Source: Patescibacteria group bacterium
Lineage (GTDB): Bacteria; Patescibacteriota; Minisyncoccia; Minisyncoccales; DG-74-1
Direction of reading: 5' to 3'
Assembly (NCBI GenBank): GCA_030016465.1
Contig: JASEJL010000012.1
Span: forward strand, 1-18,926
Length of the DNA: 18,926 nucleotides
Each line of letters begins with the position of its first letter. The first letter of the stretch is position 1. Below, piece by piece: positions 1 through 6,868 of the stretch. Made by a program: the position numbers and the translations under genes. The notes under the pieces were generated by a model. The model saw nothing but the letters and a program-made list of their open reading frames with translations. It did not search any database and had not been told where the DNA came from.

Positions 1-2
1 AA

Positions 3-908
3 ATGGCAGCTTATAAAAGAGGAGAGATTACTTCGGCTTGTCAGATTGTGAAGCCGAAAATTGGCATTTTAACTGGAATTAACGAACAACACATGGCAAC
101 CTTCGGCTCTTTGGAAAATATCATAAAAACAAAATATGAATTAATTGAATCTCTGCCAGAAATGGGCTTTGCTGTCTTTAATGGCGATAATGAATACTGC
201 CGGAAGCTTTATAAGCAGGCTCAAATCTCTAAAAGAATTTGTTACACTAAATTTTTTGCCTCTGCCTATGAAGTGGTAATGGGAGATTATTGGGTAAAGG
301 AGTTAAAGATGGAAAAGGAATTCCTTTCTTTTAAAGTCTTTTCCCGTCGATGGGGAGAAATAGGCGAAATTAAGACTAATCTACTTGGAGAACATTGTGC
401 GCAAAATATTTTAATGGCGGCAATAATAGCAAAAGAGATATTGGGGATGACAATAGAGGAAGTTGCTCGGAATTGTCAAAAAATTAAACCAGAGCAGGCT
501 GGAATGAGACTTTTAAAGGGAATTGGTGGTTTAAACATTATTGATTCAACTTATTCAGCCAATCCAGATGGTGTGATAGCTCATCTTGAATATTTAAAAA
601 TCTGGCTAGGCAAAAAAGTAATTGTCATGCCTTGCTTGATTGAGCTGGGTAAAGCCTCAAAAAGAATTCACAAAGAAATTGGAAGAAAAATTGGCGAAGT
701 TTGTAACCTGGCAATAATCACAACCAAAGAAAGATTTCAAGAAATAGGTCAAGGGGCGACAGAAACAGGGCTGAGTGGCAAAAACATCTTATTTACCGAC
801 AACCCAAAAGAAATTTTGGAAAAAATAAAAAGCTTTTGTCAACCTGACGATGTTGTTCTTTTGGAAAGTAGAGTACCGAGTCAGTTGATTAATTTATTAG
901 TTAAGTAG
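3..908 (+). CDS. murF: MurF-like Mur ligase, 5'-truncated by the window edge
   Basis: C-terminal two thirds of a Mur ligase, probably the cytoplasmic enzyme that adds D-Ala-D-Ala to UDP-MurNAc-tripeptide with ATP. The first visible residues (MAAYKRGEI) match the internal family segment usually written EMGAYKxGEI, so the ATG at 3 is an internal Met and the gene starts outside the window. Visible landmarks are the central-domain stretch LTGINEQHMATFGS (about residues 23-36) and the C-terminal-domain motif DSTYSANPDGV (about 181-191), which corresponds to the D-x-YNANP motif of MurF. The ATP P-loop and the carbamoylated Lys lie upstream and cannot be checked. Ends with TAG, 12 bp before a hairpin. 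Other Mur ligases or a MurF-like paralogue are possible; MurF is preferred because of the YxANP motif. Confidence 0.82.
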   Translation: MAAYKRGEITSACQIVKPKIGILTGINEQHMATFGSLENIIKTKYELIESLPEMGFAVFNGDNEYCRKLYKQAQISKRICYTKFFASAYEVVMGDYWVKELKMEKEFLSFKVFSRRWGEIGEIKTNLLGEHCAQNILMAAIIAKEILGMTIEEVARNCQKIKPEQAGMRLLKGIGGLNIIDSTYSANPDGVIAHLEYLKIWLGKKVIVMPCLIELGKASKRIHKEIGRKIGEVCNLAIITTKERFQEIGQGATETGLSGKNILFTDNPKEILEKIKSFCQPDDVVLLESRVPSQLINLLVK

Positions 909-910
909 TT

Positions 911-947
911 AATTAAAAAGAAGGGTCTAGCTTTGGGCTAGACTCTT
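911..947 (-). terminator. Intrinsic terminator, strongest on the - strand
   Basis: An 11-bp hairpin (arms 921-931 and 937-947, one G-U pair, 5-nt loop). Read on the - strand it is followed by CTTCTTTTTAATT, a good U-rich tail, so it should end the transcript of the small membrane-protein gene at 993-1199. Read on the + strand it lies just after the murF-like stop codon but is followed only by GACTAATT, so termination there would be weaker. It probably serves both convergent genes. Confidence 0.7.
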
Positions 948-992
948 GACTAATTGAGGATGGTGTTGCGCTTCGAAAGCAGATTTCAGGCG

Positions 993-1199
993 TCATCTGA
1001 TTGCATTGAGAACCGCGAGGGCAATTAGTGAGATCAACCAGAACAATCCGACCATCTTCACTGTTTTTTTTCTCGCTTCACTAATTCTATCCCTTGTTAC
1101 GAGTTCACACTTTGCTAAGAGGATTGTACCCACGAATATCACTGATAAAACAGCTATTAACATCACTAACACCACCGATAACACATCCGTCAATTGCAT
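993..1199 (-). CDS. Small two-helix membrane protein, unknown function
   Basis: A 68-residue protein with two hydrophobic segments (about residues 7-29 and 49-66) joined by a charged, mostly basic loop (CELVTRDRISEARKKTVK). I do not recognise a family. The gene is well supported by its signals: a perfect SD, AGGAGGTG, stands 8 nt before the ATG at 1199, a TTGACA-N17-TATAGT promoter lies upstream at 1292-1320, and a terminator follows at 911-947. These are the best expression signals of any gene in the window, which suggests high or independent expression. The opposite-strand ORFs over the same bases lack such signals. It could be a holin-like or membrane-stress peptide, but nothing in the sequence decides this. 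Confidence 0.72.
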   Translation of the reverse strand: MQLTDVLSVVLVMLIAVLSVIFVGTILLAKCELVTRDRISEARKKTVKMVGLFWLISLIALAVLNAIR

Positions 1200-1291
1200 T
1201 TTCTACACCTCCTGAATTAAAGAAAGAAAGTAGAAAAAATTTAGCTTCCTATGTGAATGTGCTATTACCTATTACCTCCTCGTTTATTTAA

Positions 1292-1320
1292 ACTATATAC
1301 TTTTTATGAAATTTTGTCAA
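1292..1320 (-). promoter_or_regulatory. Promoter of the small membrane-protein gene
   Basis: On the - strand TTGACA (1320-1315) and TATAGT (1297-1292) are separated by exactly 17 bp. Start of transcription is expected near 1285, giving a leader of about 85 nt that contains a second GAGGAGG near its 5' end and a GGTAATA tandem duplication. The -35 box lies inside codons 4-5 of the divergent aminotransferase gene, and the -10 overlaps a TATATA (1294-1299) that could be the -10 of that gene, so the two promoters may exclude each other. Confidence 0.72.
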
Positions 1321-2559
1321 GGTTTCCAGCCAATTTCCATATCTTTGTCACCAAATACTGAGAAAGATGATATTCTTTTGGCTTTGAAATTGCTTTTTCA
1401 ACTCTGGCGATTTAAGAATGGGAAAGCAATTGATGAATTAGAAGAAGAATTTAAAAAATATTTAGGAGTAAAGTATGCCATTTCTTTTAATAGTGGGAGA
1501 TCGGCTTTTTTAGCGATTTTGGGATGTTTAGACGTAACACAGGGTAATGAAGTTTTACTTCAAGCCTTTACCTGTAATGCAGCAGTCAATCCCATAATTT
1601 GGTCAGGTTTAAAACCAGTTTTTGTTGATTGCGATGAAAAAACTTTTAATATTGATATAGAGGATTTAAAAAGAAAAATCACTGAAAAAAGTAAGGTAGT
1701 GGTAGTTCAGCATACTTTCGGCTTACCGGCTGATATGAATGAGATTTTAGAAATTTGCCAAAAAAACAATTTAATTTTAATTGAAGATTGCGCCCATTCT
1801 TTAGGAGCGACTTATCGAGATAAAAAAATTGGGACCTTTGGCAAAGCTGCTTTTTTTAGTTTTTCAAGAGATAAAGTAATTTCTTCAGTTTATGGAGGAA
1901 TGGCAGTAACCAATGACGAGGAATTGGCTAAAAAATTAAGGGATTTTCAGGAAAAGATTGGCTACCCCTCCTATTTTTGGGTTTTTCAACAGCTTTTGCA
2001 TCCGGTTTTAATGAACTATCTAATTTTGCCGAGCTATTCCATTTTTGGAAAATATTTATTAATTCTATTTCAGTGGCTTCAGATTTTGTCAAAAGCCGTT
2101 CATTGGAAAGAAAAAAGAGGCCAGAAACCCGGTTATTTTCCAAAAAAATTGCCAAATGCTTTGGCAATTTTGGCCCTAAACCAATTTAAGAAACTGGAAA
2201 GATTTAATAAGTATTGTAGAGAAATTGCTGATTTTTATTATAATGAATTGAAAGATACTTCATTTAAGCTACCACCAGACCCAGAGGAGAGAAAACAAAT
2301 TTTTTTAAGATTTACGATTAAACATTTCAAAGCCCACCAAATTATAAAAAAAGCCTGGCAGAAAAATCTTTTAATAGGGGATTGGTACCTAACGCCAATT
2401 GCCCCTCATGACACAAAATTAGAAAAAATGCAATATATTTTAGGCAGTTGTCCAAAAGCCGAAAAATTGACAAAAGAAACTTTTAATTTACCAACCCATA
2501 TAAATATTTCCAAAAAAGACGCTCAAAAAATCGTCGATTTCCTTAAACTATCTATCTAG
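1306..2559 (+). CDS. DegT/DnrJ/EryC1/StrS family aminotransferase
   Basis: A 417-residue PLP-dependent aminotransferase of the sugar-aminotransferase family, which adds an amino group to nucleotide-linked keto-sugars for surface glycans. Motifs seen: N-terminal GVKYAISFNSGRSAF (54-68), the PLP-binding Asp in EDCAHSLGA (D161), and the segment FSFSRDKVISSVYGG (184-198), where K190 is the likely Schiff-base lysine. Length fits the family. The region around residues 205-265 is unusually hydrophobic and aromatic (PSYFWVFQQLLHPVLMNYLILP), which suggests membrane association or an insertion. No SD precedes the ATG; a TATATA box 6 bp upstream suggests a leaderless message. The substrate cannot be told from sequence. 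Neighbouring wall genes fit a role in cell-surface polysaccharide. Confidence 0.87.
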   Translation: MKFCQGFQPISISLSPNTEKDDILLALKLLFQLWRFKNGKAIDELEEEFKKYLGVKYAISFNSGRSAFLAILGCLDVTQGNEVLLQAFTCNAAVNPIIWSGLKPVFVDCDEKTFNIDIEDLKRKITEKSKVVVVQHTFGLPADMNEILEICQKNNLILIEDCAHSLGATYRDKKIGTFGKAAFFSFSRDKVISSVYGGMAVTNDEELAKKLRDFQEKIGYPSYFWVFQQLLHPVLMNYLILPSYSIFGKYLLILFQWLQILSKAVHWKEKRGQKPGYFPKKLPNALAILALNQFKKLERFNKYCREIADFYYNELKDTSFKLPPDPEERKQIFLRFTIKHFKAHQIIKKAWQKNLLIGDWYLTPIAPHDTKLEKMQYILGSCPKAEKLTKETFNLPTHINISKKDAQKIVDFLKLSI

Positions 2560-2594
2560 TACAATTTCTACGGCCGTGAAAAACGTACTATAAT
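2560..2594 (+). promoter_or_regulatory. Promoter with ACGGCCGT operator-like palindrome (left copy)
   Basis: Directly after the aminotransferase stop codon. The palindrome ACGGCCGT (2570-2577) is followed after 11 bp by TATAAT (2589-2594), and the ATG of the PaaX/Cas2-like gene lies at 2605, so the mRNA would have almost no leader. The 18 bp TACAATTTCTACGGCCGT (2560-2577) is the exact reverse complement of 3146-3163 on the other side of the gene. Read on the - strand, the same palindrome is followed after 11 bp by TAGATA. A standard -35 is not evident; the palindrome sits where it would be. Confidence 0.6.
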
Positions 2595-2604
2595 AAGCGA
2601 AAGT

Positions 2605-3135
2605 ATGAAATTATTTATTACCGATAAATTTCTTTGGGATTTATATAGTTTTTTAGAAAAAATAAGTGATATTTATGACATATTTGCCCCCCGACCCTGG
2701 AGGGAAGTTTGGTGCCCTGAACTTCATAAATTTTGGTATGAGCGTAGGAAAAGACAAGATAGAAAAAATTTTAGTCAACTCATTTATTATTTAAAAAAGA
2801 AAGGATATATAAAGATTAAAAATTTAGAACAAAAGCAAGCAGTTCTTATTACTAAAAAGGGAGCAGACAAAGTTTTAAAAATTAAATTTAAAATCCAAGA
2901 AAAAAAGAAAAGACCTGATGGAAAGTGGCAAATGATAATTTTTGATATTCCCGAGAGAAAACGCCATTTACGGGATTTATTAAGAGAATACCTTCATCTT
3001 TTAGGTTATAAGATGCTTCAACAAAGCGTTTGGGTTTGTCCTTACGATGTTTTGAAAGAAACAGAAGCTATTTTAAGGAGATGTTCTTTAGATCCTTATG
3101 TTAAACTATTTTTAATCGAAGAAGTAGAATTATAG
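2605..3135 (+). CDS. PaaX-like winged-helix regulator with Cas2-like C-terminal domain
   Basis: A 176-residue protein. Residues about 50-95 (NFSQLIYYLKKKGYIKIKN...VLITKKGADKVL) resemble a winged-helix DNA-binding domain. Residues about 106-176 have the Cas2/PaaX-C ferredoxin-like pattern: GKWQMIIFDIPERKRHLRDLL, with D114 where Cas2 has its catalytic Asp, then LGYKMLQQSVWVCP as the second conserved strand. Such fusions are widespread as PaaX-family regulators; there is no CRISPR array or cas1 here, so an adaptation role is unlikely. It has a private promoter at 2570-2594 and is flanked by 18-bp inverted repeats that also lie in the next gene's promoter, which suggests autoregulation and control of the FemX-like gene. 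Nuclease activity cannot be judged from sequence. Confidence 0.75.
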   Translation: MKLFITDKFLWDLYSFLEKISDIYDIFAPRPWREVWCPELHKFWYERRKRQDRKNFSQLIYYLKKKGYIKIKNLEQKQAVLITKKGADKVLKIKFKIQEKKKRPDGKWQMIIFDIPERKRHLRDLLREYLHLLGYKMLQQSVWVCPYDVLKETEAILRRCSLDPYVKLFLIEEVEL

Positions 3136-3145
3136 TATAAATTTA

Positions 3146-3170
3146 ACGGCCGTAGAAATTGTATTATAAC
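3146..3170 (+). promoter_or_regulatory. Promoter with ACGGCCGT operator-like palindrome (right copy)
   Basis: ACGGCCGT (3146-3153), 11 bp, then TATAAC (3165-3170), the same spacing as in the left copy. Transcription would start near 3177, right before the first ATG at 3180, giving an essentially leaderless message for the FemX-like gene. Confidence 0.55.
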
Positions 3171-3179
3171 GTTTGTTTT

Positions 3180-3216
3180 ATGAATTTGAGGTTACATTTA
3201 TGAATTTGAGGTTACA
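3180..3216 (+). repeat. Tandem duplication of a start region, creating a 7-codon leader ORF
   Basis: ATGAATTTGAGGTTACA occurs twice (3180-3196 and 3200-3216), offset by 20 bp. The first ATG opens a 7-codon frame (MNLRLHL) that stops at TGA 3201-3203, overlapping the ATG at 3200 that starts the FemX-like gene (ATGA). Because 20 is not a multiple of 3 the first copy is out of frame with the gene. Confidence 0.8.
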
Positions 3217-4207
3217 AGAGATAACAAATAAAAATATTTGGGAGGATTTTCTTTTGGGATGTGAGGAGAAGACCTTTTTGCAGTCTTGGAATTGGGGAGA
3301 GTTTAATAAATTGATGGGAAATAAGATTTGGAGATTGGGAGTTTATGATAAAGGAGACCTGGTCTCGGTCGCTTTAGTAGTAAAAATTCAAGCCAAAAGA
3401 GGGACTTTTCTTTTGATTCAACATTGTCTTTCTATTTCAGAAACATTGTTAAATAAATTGAAGGAAATCGCCAGAGAAGAAGGTTGTAATTTTATCAGGG
3501 TGGCGCCGCTTTTAGAGAGGAATGAAGAAAACATAAAATTATTCAAAGACTTAGGATTCAGGGTAGCTCCCATGCATGCTTCAGCTTATGAGGCAACCTG
3601 GAAACTCGACCTTACCCCATCGGAAGAAGAGCTATTAAAAAATATGAGAAAGACTACCCGTTATTTAATTCGCCAGGCCCAAAAAAATAATGATATTGAA
3701 ATTTTTCAAAGTCAGGAGACGAGCGATGTTGAAACTTTTAATAAAATTCATCAGGAAGTCGTTAAGGTCCAAAAATTTGTTCCTTTCTCTCTGGAATATT
3801 TTAAAAATGAATTTTCTGCCTTTCTGCCTGATGACCAAGTTTCTCTTTTTTTTGGCAAATACCAGGGTAAAATTATTGCCTCAGCTTTTGTGATTTTTTG
3901 GTCAAATATTGCTTTTTATCACCATGCTGCTCTGTTGCCTCAATATCACAAAATCCCGGTTGCTTATTTACTTCAGTGGGAAGCGATAAAAGAAGCCAAA
4001 AGAAGGGGTTGTGTTTTGTACGATTTTTGGGGATATGTTAACCCAAAAGAAAACCCTAAGCACCCTTGGGCCGGTCCCACCTTTTTTAAGATGGGCTTTG
4101 GCGGCGTGTCTTGTGAATATCTAAAAACCCAAGACTTCCCCCTTTCAAAAAAATATTTTTTAACTTACATTTTTGAAAAGTTAAGAAGGGCCAATCGAGG
4201 GCTTTAG
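3200..4207 (+). CDS. FemA/FemX-type peptidoglycan bridge aminoacyltransferase
   Basis: A 335-residue member of the FemABX family, which has tandem GNAT-like folds and transfers amino acids from aminoacyl-tRNA to the stem peptide of lipid-linked wall precursors on the cytoplasmic side of the membrane. Family hallmarks are FLQSWNWGEF near the N-terminus, KNMRKTTRYLIRQAQK in the middle, and YDFWGYVNPKENPKHPWAGPTFFKMGFGG near the C-terminus (quoted here only as landmarks in parts: YDFWG, HPWAG, FFKMGFGG). The in-frame TTG at 3173 is upstream of any likely mRNA start, so ATG 3200 is chosen. Its start region is duplicated, and it is followed directly by a terminator-like hairpin. Next to murF- and ftsQ-like genes, a wall role is consistent; the amino acid transferred cannot be predicted. 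Confidence 0.85.
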   Translation: MNLRLQEITNKNIWEDFLLGCEEKTFLQSWNWGEFNKLMGNKIWRLGVYDKGDLVSVALVVKIQAKRGTFLLIQHCLSISETLLNKLKEIAREEGCNFIRVAPLLERNEENIKLFKDLGFRVAPMHASAYEATWKLDLTPSEEELLKNMRKTTRYLIRQAQKNNDIEIFQSQETSDVETFNKIHQEVVKVQKFVPFSLEYFKNEFSAFLPDDQVSLFFGKYQGKIIASAFVIFWSNIAFYHHAALLPQYHKIPVAYLLQWEAIKEAKRRGCVLYDFWGYVNPKENPKHPWAGPTFFKMGFGGVSCEYLKTQDFPLSKKYFLTYIFEKLRRANRGL

Positions 4208-4238
4208 GTGTCCAGGTAGAACCTTGGACATTATTTTT
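4208..4238 (+). terminator. Intrinsic terminator / attenuator between femX-like gene and ftsQ
   Basis: Directly after the TAG stop, a hairpin (TGTCCAGGT 4209-4217, loop AGA, ACC-T-TGGACA 4221-4230, one bulged T) is followed by TTATTTTTAT. The ATG of ftsQ begins at 4239, at the end of the T-run, so ftsQ expression should depend on read-through or an unseen promoter. The hairpin belongs to the same palindrome family as 8744-8766. Confidence 0.6.
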
Positions 4239-5048
4239 ATGAGAAAGTATCGAAAGCCATATCGGGTTAAAAAGAAAAAATCGATATTAATTTGGAAGAA
4301 CCGCTTTTTTTGGCTGGGGATTTTAATTTTAATAATTTTTGGAGGAATTTTTTATCTAATTTTTTTTCATTCTTTCTTTCAAGTAAAAGTTATTAAAATT
4401 TCCGGCAATCAAAAAGTAGCAACTGAAGATTTAGAAAATTTATTGAATCAAAAAATTATTCACCCCCCACCATTTTTTTGGTGGAGGGCCTCTAAAAGCA
4501 TTTTTTTAGTTAATTTTGGTGAAATCAGAAAAGAAATCTTGAAAAGCTTGCCCCAGATTGAGGAAATAGCTTTAAAAAGAAAATTTCCAGATACGATACT
4601 CGTTCAAGTCAAGGAGAGAAAACCGACAGCCGTTTTTTGTCAAAACGCAACCTGTTTTTTTATTGACAAATATGGCATCATCTTTGAACCAGATGTAGAT
4701 GTAACGAGGAAAGACCTCGTTACATTAAGGAAAGAGAGGAAGGAGGAAATGAGCTTGGGAGAAAAAATAATTGCCAAAGAGCAGCTTTCTAAGATTTTAG
4801 AAGTTGAGGCAAAATTAAAAAATGAGCTAAAAATCTTATCAGAGGAAATTTTAGTGATTTCCGAGGAAAGATTTAATGCTAAAACCTTGGAAGGCTGGCA
4901 GATTTATTTTAATTTCCAAGAAGATTTAGAATGGCAATTAACAAAACTGAAGGCAGTTTTAGAAGAAGAAATTCCCCAGGAAAAAAGAAAAAATTTAGAG
5001 TATATTGACGTCAGATTTGGCAACTTCGCCCCTTACAAATATCGCTAA
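4239..5048 (+). CDS. ftsQ: Cell division protein FtsQ/DivIB
   Basis: A 269-residue bitopic membrane protein: basic cytoplasmic N-terminus (RKYRKPYRVKKKK), one membrane helix (about residues 23-45), then a POTRA domain starting FQVKVIKISGNQKVATEDL and a beta domain with FIDKYGIIFE and a C-terminal LEYIDVRFGNFAPYKYR, typical of FtsQ/DivIB. The protein links divisome assembly to wall synthesis. ATG 4239 is chosen over TTG 4224, which lies inside the terminator hairpin. No SD is visible. An 11-bp palindrome (4699-4725) sits inside the coding sequence. The stop codon overlaps by 3 bp the stop of the convergent glycosyltransferase, with no terminator between. Confidence 0.83.
   Translation: MRKYRKPYRVKKKKSILIWKNRFFWLGILILIIFGGIFYLIFFHSFFQVKVIKISGNQKVATEDLENLLNQKIIHPPPFFWWRASKSIFLVNFGEIRKEILKSLPQIEEIALKRKFPDTILVQVKERKPTAVFCQNATCFFIDKYGIIFEPDVDVTRKDLVTLRKERKEEMSLGEKIIAKEQLSKILEVEAKLKNELKILSEEILVISEERFNAKTLEGWQIYFNFQEDLEWQLTKLKAVLEEEIPQEKRKNLEYIDVRFGNFAPYKYR
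4699..4725. repeat. Perfect 11-bp palindrome inside ftsQ
   Basis: ATGTAACGAGG (4699-4709), loop AAAGA, CCTCGTTACAT (4715-4725). The 27 bp are a multiple of 3 and encode roughly VTRKDLVT between the FIDKYGIIFE strand and the following helix. It is preceded by a GATGTA direct repeat. This resembles an in-frame insertion of a small palindromic element. Confidence 0.75.
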
Positions 5049-6868
5049 TCGATATAGTAGATAAAAATTGAATAGCCAATTTTTTTTAGAGGTTGATATT
5101 GATCTAACCAGTGATAATAGCTGTGGGGTTGATCAAAACCTGGAGCAGGAAATCCTCGGCCACCCTGTAGAAAAGTAGCAGATATCGCTAAATAACTTCC
5201 TTTGGGTAATTCTTTTGGATCTCTTTGTCCCTGCCAAGAGGCATATTTTTCTTTTAGATAATATTTGGCATCTCCTCCTCCAAAATAATCAACATAGATT
5301 TTATCAATTTCTTTTTGATCTACCCATTTTTTTAATCTCTTTAAATCCTGACCCCAATCTAGGTTAGAGTTAGTGACATAAATATAAGCTTTATCTGCAC
5401 CACCAGCAATCTCATTAAAGTAGGCAAGGAAATGGGGATAAATAGAAATTACCGAGACCGCTTGCCAAAGAATTAAAATTATCAAGAGAGCGTATTTTAA
5501 TTTCAGGAGAGGTGGTTTTAACCAGTGGATAATAGCGGCCGATACCAAAATCATTGTAAAAGGAAAAACCGGCAAAAGGTGTCGGACTCCAATATTTAGA
5601 TTAGAAGTTAAACTCGTTAACCAATAAAGAGTAATAAAAGAAAACATAGCGAATTCTGGAAAATGACTTTTTATCCAATCTTTTATCCTTTGAAAAGGAT
5701 TTATCCAAAATGGTTTTTTAATTAACCAAGCAAGATACAAAAGAGCAATCAAAGTCAAAATATGAAAAGCTAAAGGCTCTTTGATTACATAAACAACTGG
5801 AAAATAATTTTTCCAGCCAGCGGCTGAAATTTTGCCTAAAAAATAAGTTGTATGACCGCCGGCCGCTCTTTGAAAAATCATCAAAAGCCCCAAACTGTAA
5901 TGAGCCAGAGATCTGAGAATTGGTTTATCTGCTGCCCAGATAGTAATTTCGCCTGGGCATCTTAAAATTTTTTGGAAAGAAGTAGGGGAGAGACAAGTTT
6001 CTTTTATCGAAGAAGGTCCACCGGCATAAGAAGTCAAAATGAATTTTGTGTCAGTTAGTTGTTTTTCCAGAGGATAATTCAGAGTGTGGTAAAAATAAAC
6101 AAACCAGATTAAAAGAAAAGCTAGTAAAAATACAGAAGTTAAAATTTTTAAAGCTTCTTTTAATTTTTCCAAACCCTTCGTTGTAGTTTGAGTAAGCAAA
6201 AACCAAACAAAAGCCAAAAAAATAAAAAGAGGAATTAAAAGAATGAGAGAAAATTTCAAAAGTTGGGCAATACCTAAAGCAAGGCCAGATAAAAAAATAT
6301 TTTTCCAAGAGGGCTCTTTTAAGGCTTTTAAAAAATAATAAATAGCAAAAACCACTCCAAAAGCTGCTCCAACATCAGTGGTTACTAATCTCCCGTGGGC
6401 CAAAAAAGTTGGAGAGAAAGAAAAAAGAAATAGAGCTAAAAGAGCAGTTTTTGGCCCAAAAAGTTCTTTTGAGAATTTAAAAATATAAAATCCAAGCAGA
6501 ATTAAAATCAAAATCATTGGGATTCTTCCCCAAAAAATCATTTGGTCAGCCGGGTTCCCTGAATGATAAAGGAAATGATAGCCAAAACCCCATTGACCAT
6601 TAATATCTTCTTTCCAATCTTTAATTTCAGAAGGAAAATTTATGCCTTTGATAAAAAGTAGGGGAATGGCAGCTAAATCTTTCAGTAAGGGAGGATGTTC
6701 TGGATTTAATCTCATATCTTTTTGGGTTAAATAAGAATAACCGGCCGGCAAATGAGCTACTTCATCCATAGTAGCCGAGTCATCTCTCATACTGAAAAGA
6801 GAAACGAAGAAGACAAATAATAAAAGCAAAGCAGCAATAATATTTATTAATTTGTTATTTAATTTCAT
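5045..6868 (-). CDS. GT39/PMT-like integral membrane glycosyltransferase
   Basis: A 607-residue GT-C fold protein with about ten or more hydrophobic helices. The first extracytoplasmic loop carries the acidic pair MDEVAH (D35-E36) and the motif LNPEHPP (54-60), typical of protein O-mannosyltransferase/ArnT-like enzymes that use polyprenyl-phosphate sugars. A soluble C-terminal tail holds NSNLDWGQDLKRLKKWV, seen in many of these proteins. The frame extends to TTG 6874, but ATG 6868 is the likely start; it overlaps the end of the upstream glycosyltransferase by 14 bp, so the two are probably translated together. The 3' end overlaps ftsQ tail to tail. Donor and acceptor sugars are unknown; lipid or protein glycosylation at the cell surface is the inferred role. 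Confidence 0.82.
   Translation of the reverse strand: MKLNNKLINIIAALLLLFVFFVSLFSMRDDSATMDEVAHLPAGYSYLTQKDMRLNPEHPPLLKDLAAIPLLFIKGINFPSEIKDWKEDINGQWGFGYHFLYHSGNPADQMIFWGRIPMILILILLGFYIFKFSKELFGPKTALLALFLFSFSPTFLAHGRLVTTDVGAAFGVVFAIYYFLKALKEPSWKNIFLSGLALGIAQLLKFSLILLIPLFIFLAFVWFLLTQTTTKGLEKLKEALKILTSVFLLAFLLIWFVYFYHTLNYPLEKQLTDTKFILTSYAGGPSSIKETCLSPTSFQKILRCPGEITIWAADKPILRSLAHYSLGLLMIFQRAAGGHTTYFLGKISAAGWKNYFPVVYVIKEPLAFHILTLIALLYLAWLIKKPFWINPFQRIKDWIKSHFPEFAMFSFITLYWLTSLTSNLNIGVRHLLPVFPFTMILVSAAIIHWLKPPLLKLKYALLIILILWQAVSVISIYPHFLAYFNEIAGGADKAYIYVTNSNLDWGQDLKRLKKWVDQKEIDKIYVDYFGGGDAKYYLKEKYASWQGQRDPKELPKGSYLAISATFLQGGRGFPAPGFDQPHSYYHWLDQYQPLKKIGYSIFIYYID

Larger units (their letters stand above)
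2560..3163. repeat. Perfect 18-bp inverted repeats flanking the PaaX/Cas2-like gene
   Basis: TACAATTTCTACGGCCGT at 2560-2577 and its exact reverse complement ACGGCCGTAGAAATTGTA at 3146-3163 bracket a single gene. No target-site duplication is visible outside the repeats and the enclosed protein is not a transposase, so shared operator/promoter elements are more likely than transposon ends. Confidence 0.85.

Noticed and set aside
2605..3135. CRISPR-cas locus
   Set aside because: A Cas2-like domain alone, fused to a winged helix; no cas1 and no repeat-spacer array in the window.
2560..3163. Transposon with 18-bp terminal inverted repeats
   Set aside because: No transposase and no target-site duplication; the repeats coincide with promoters of two genes.
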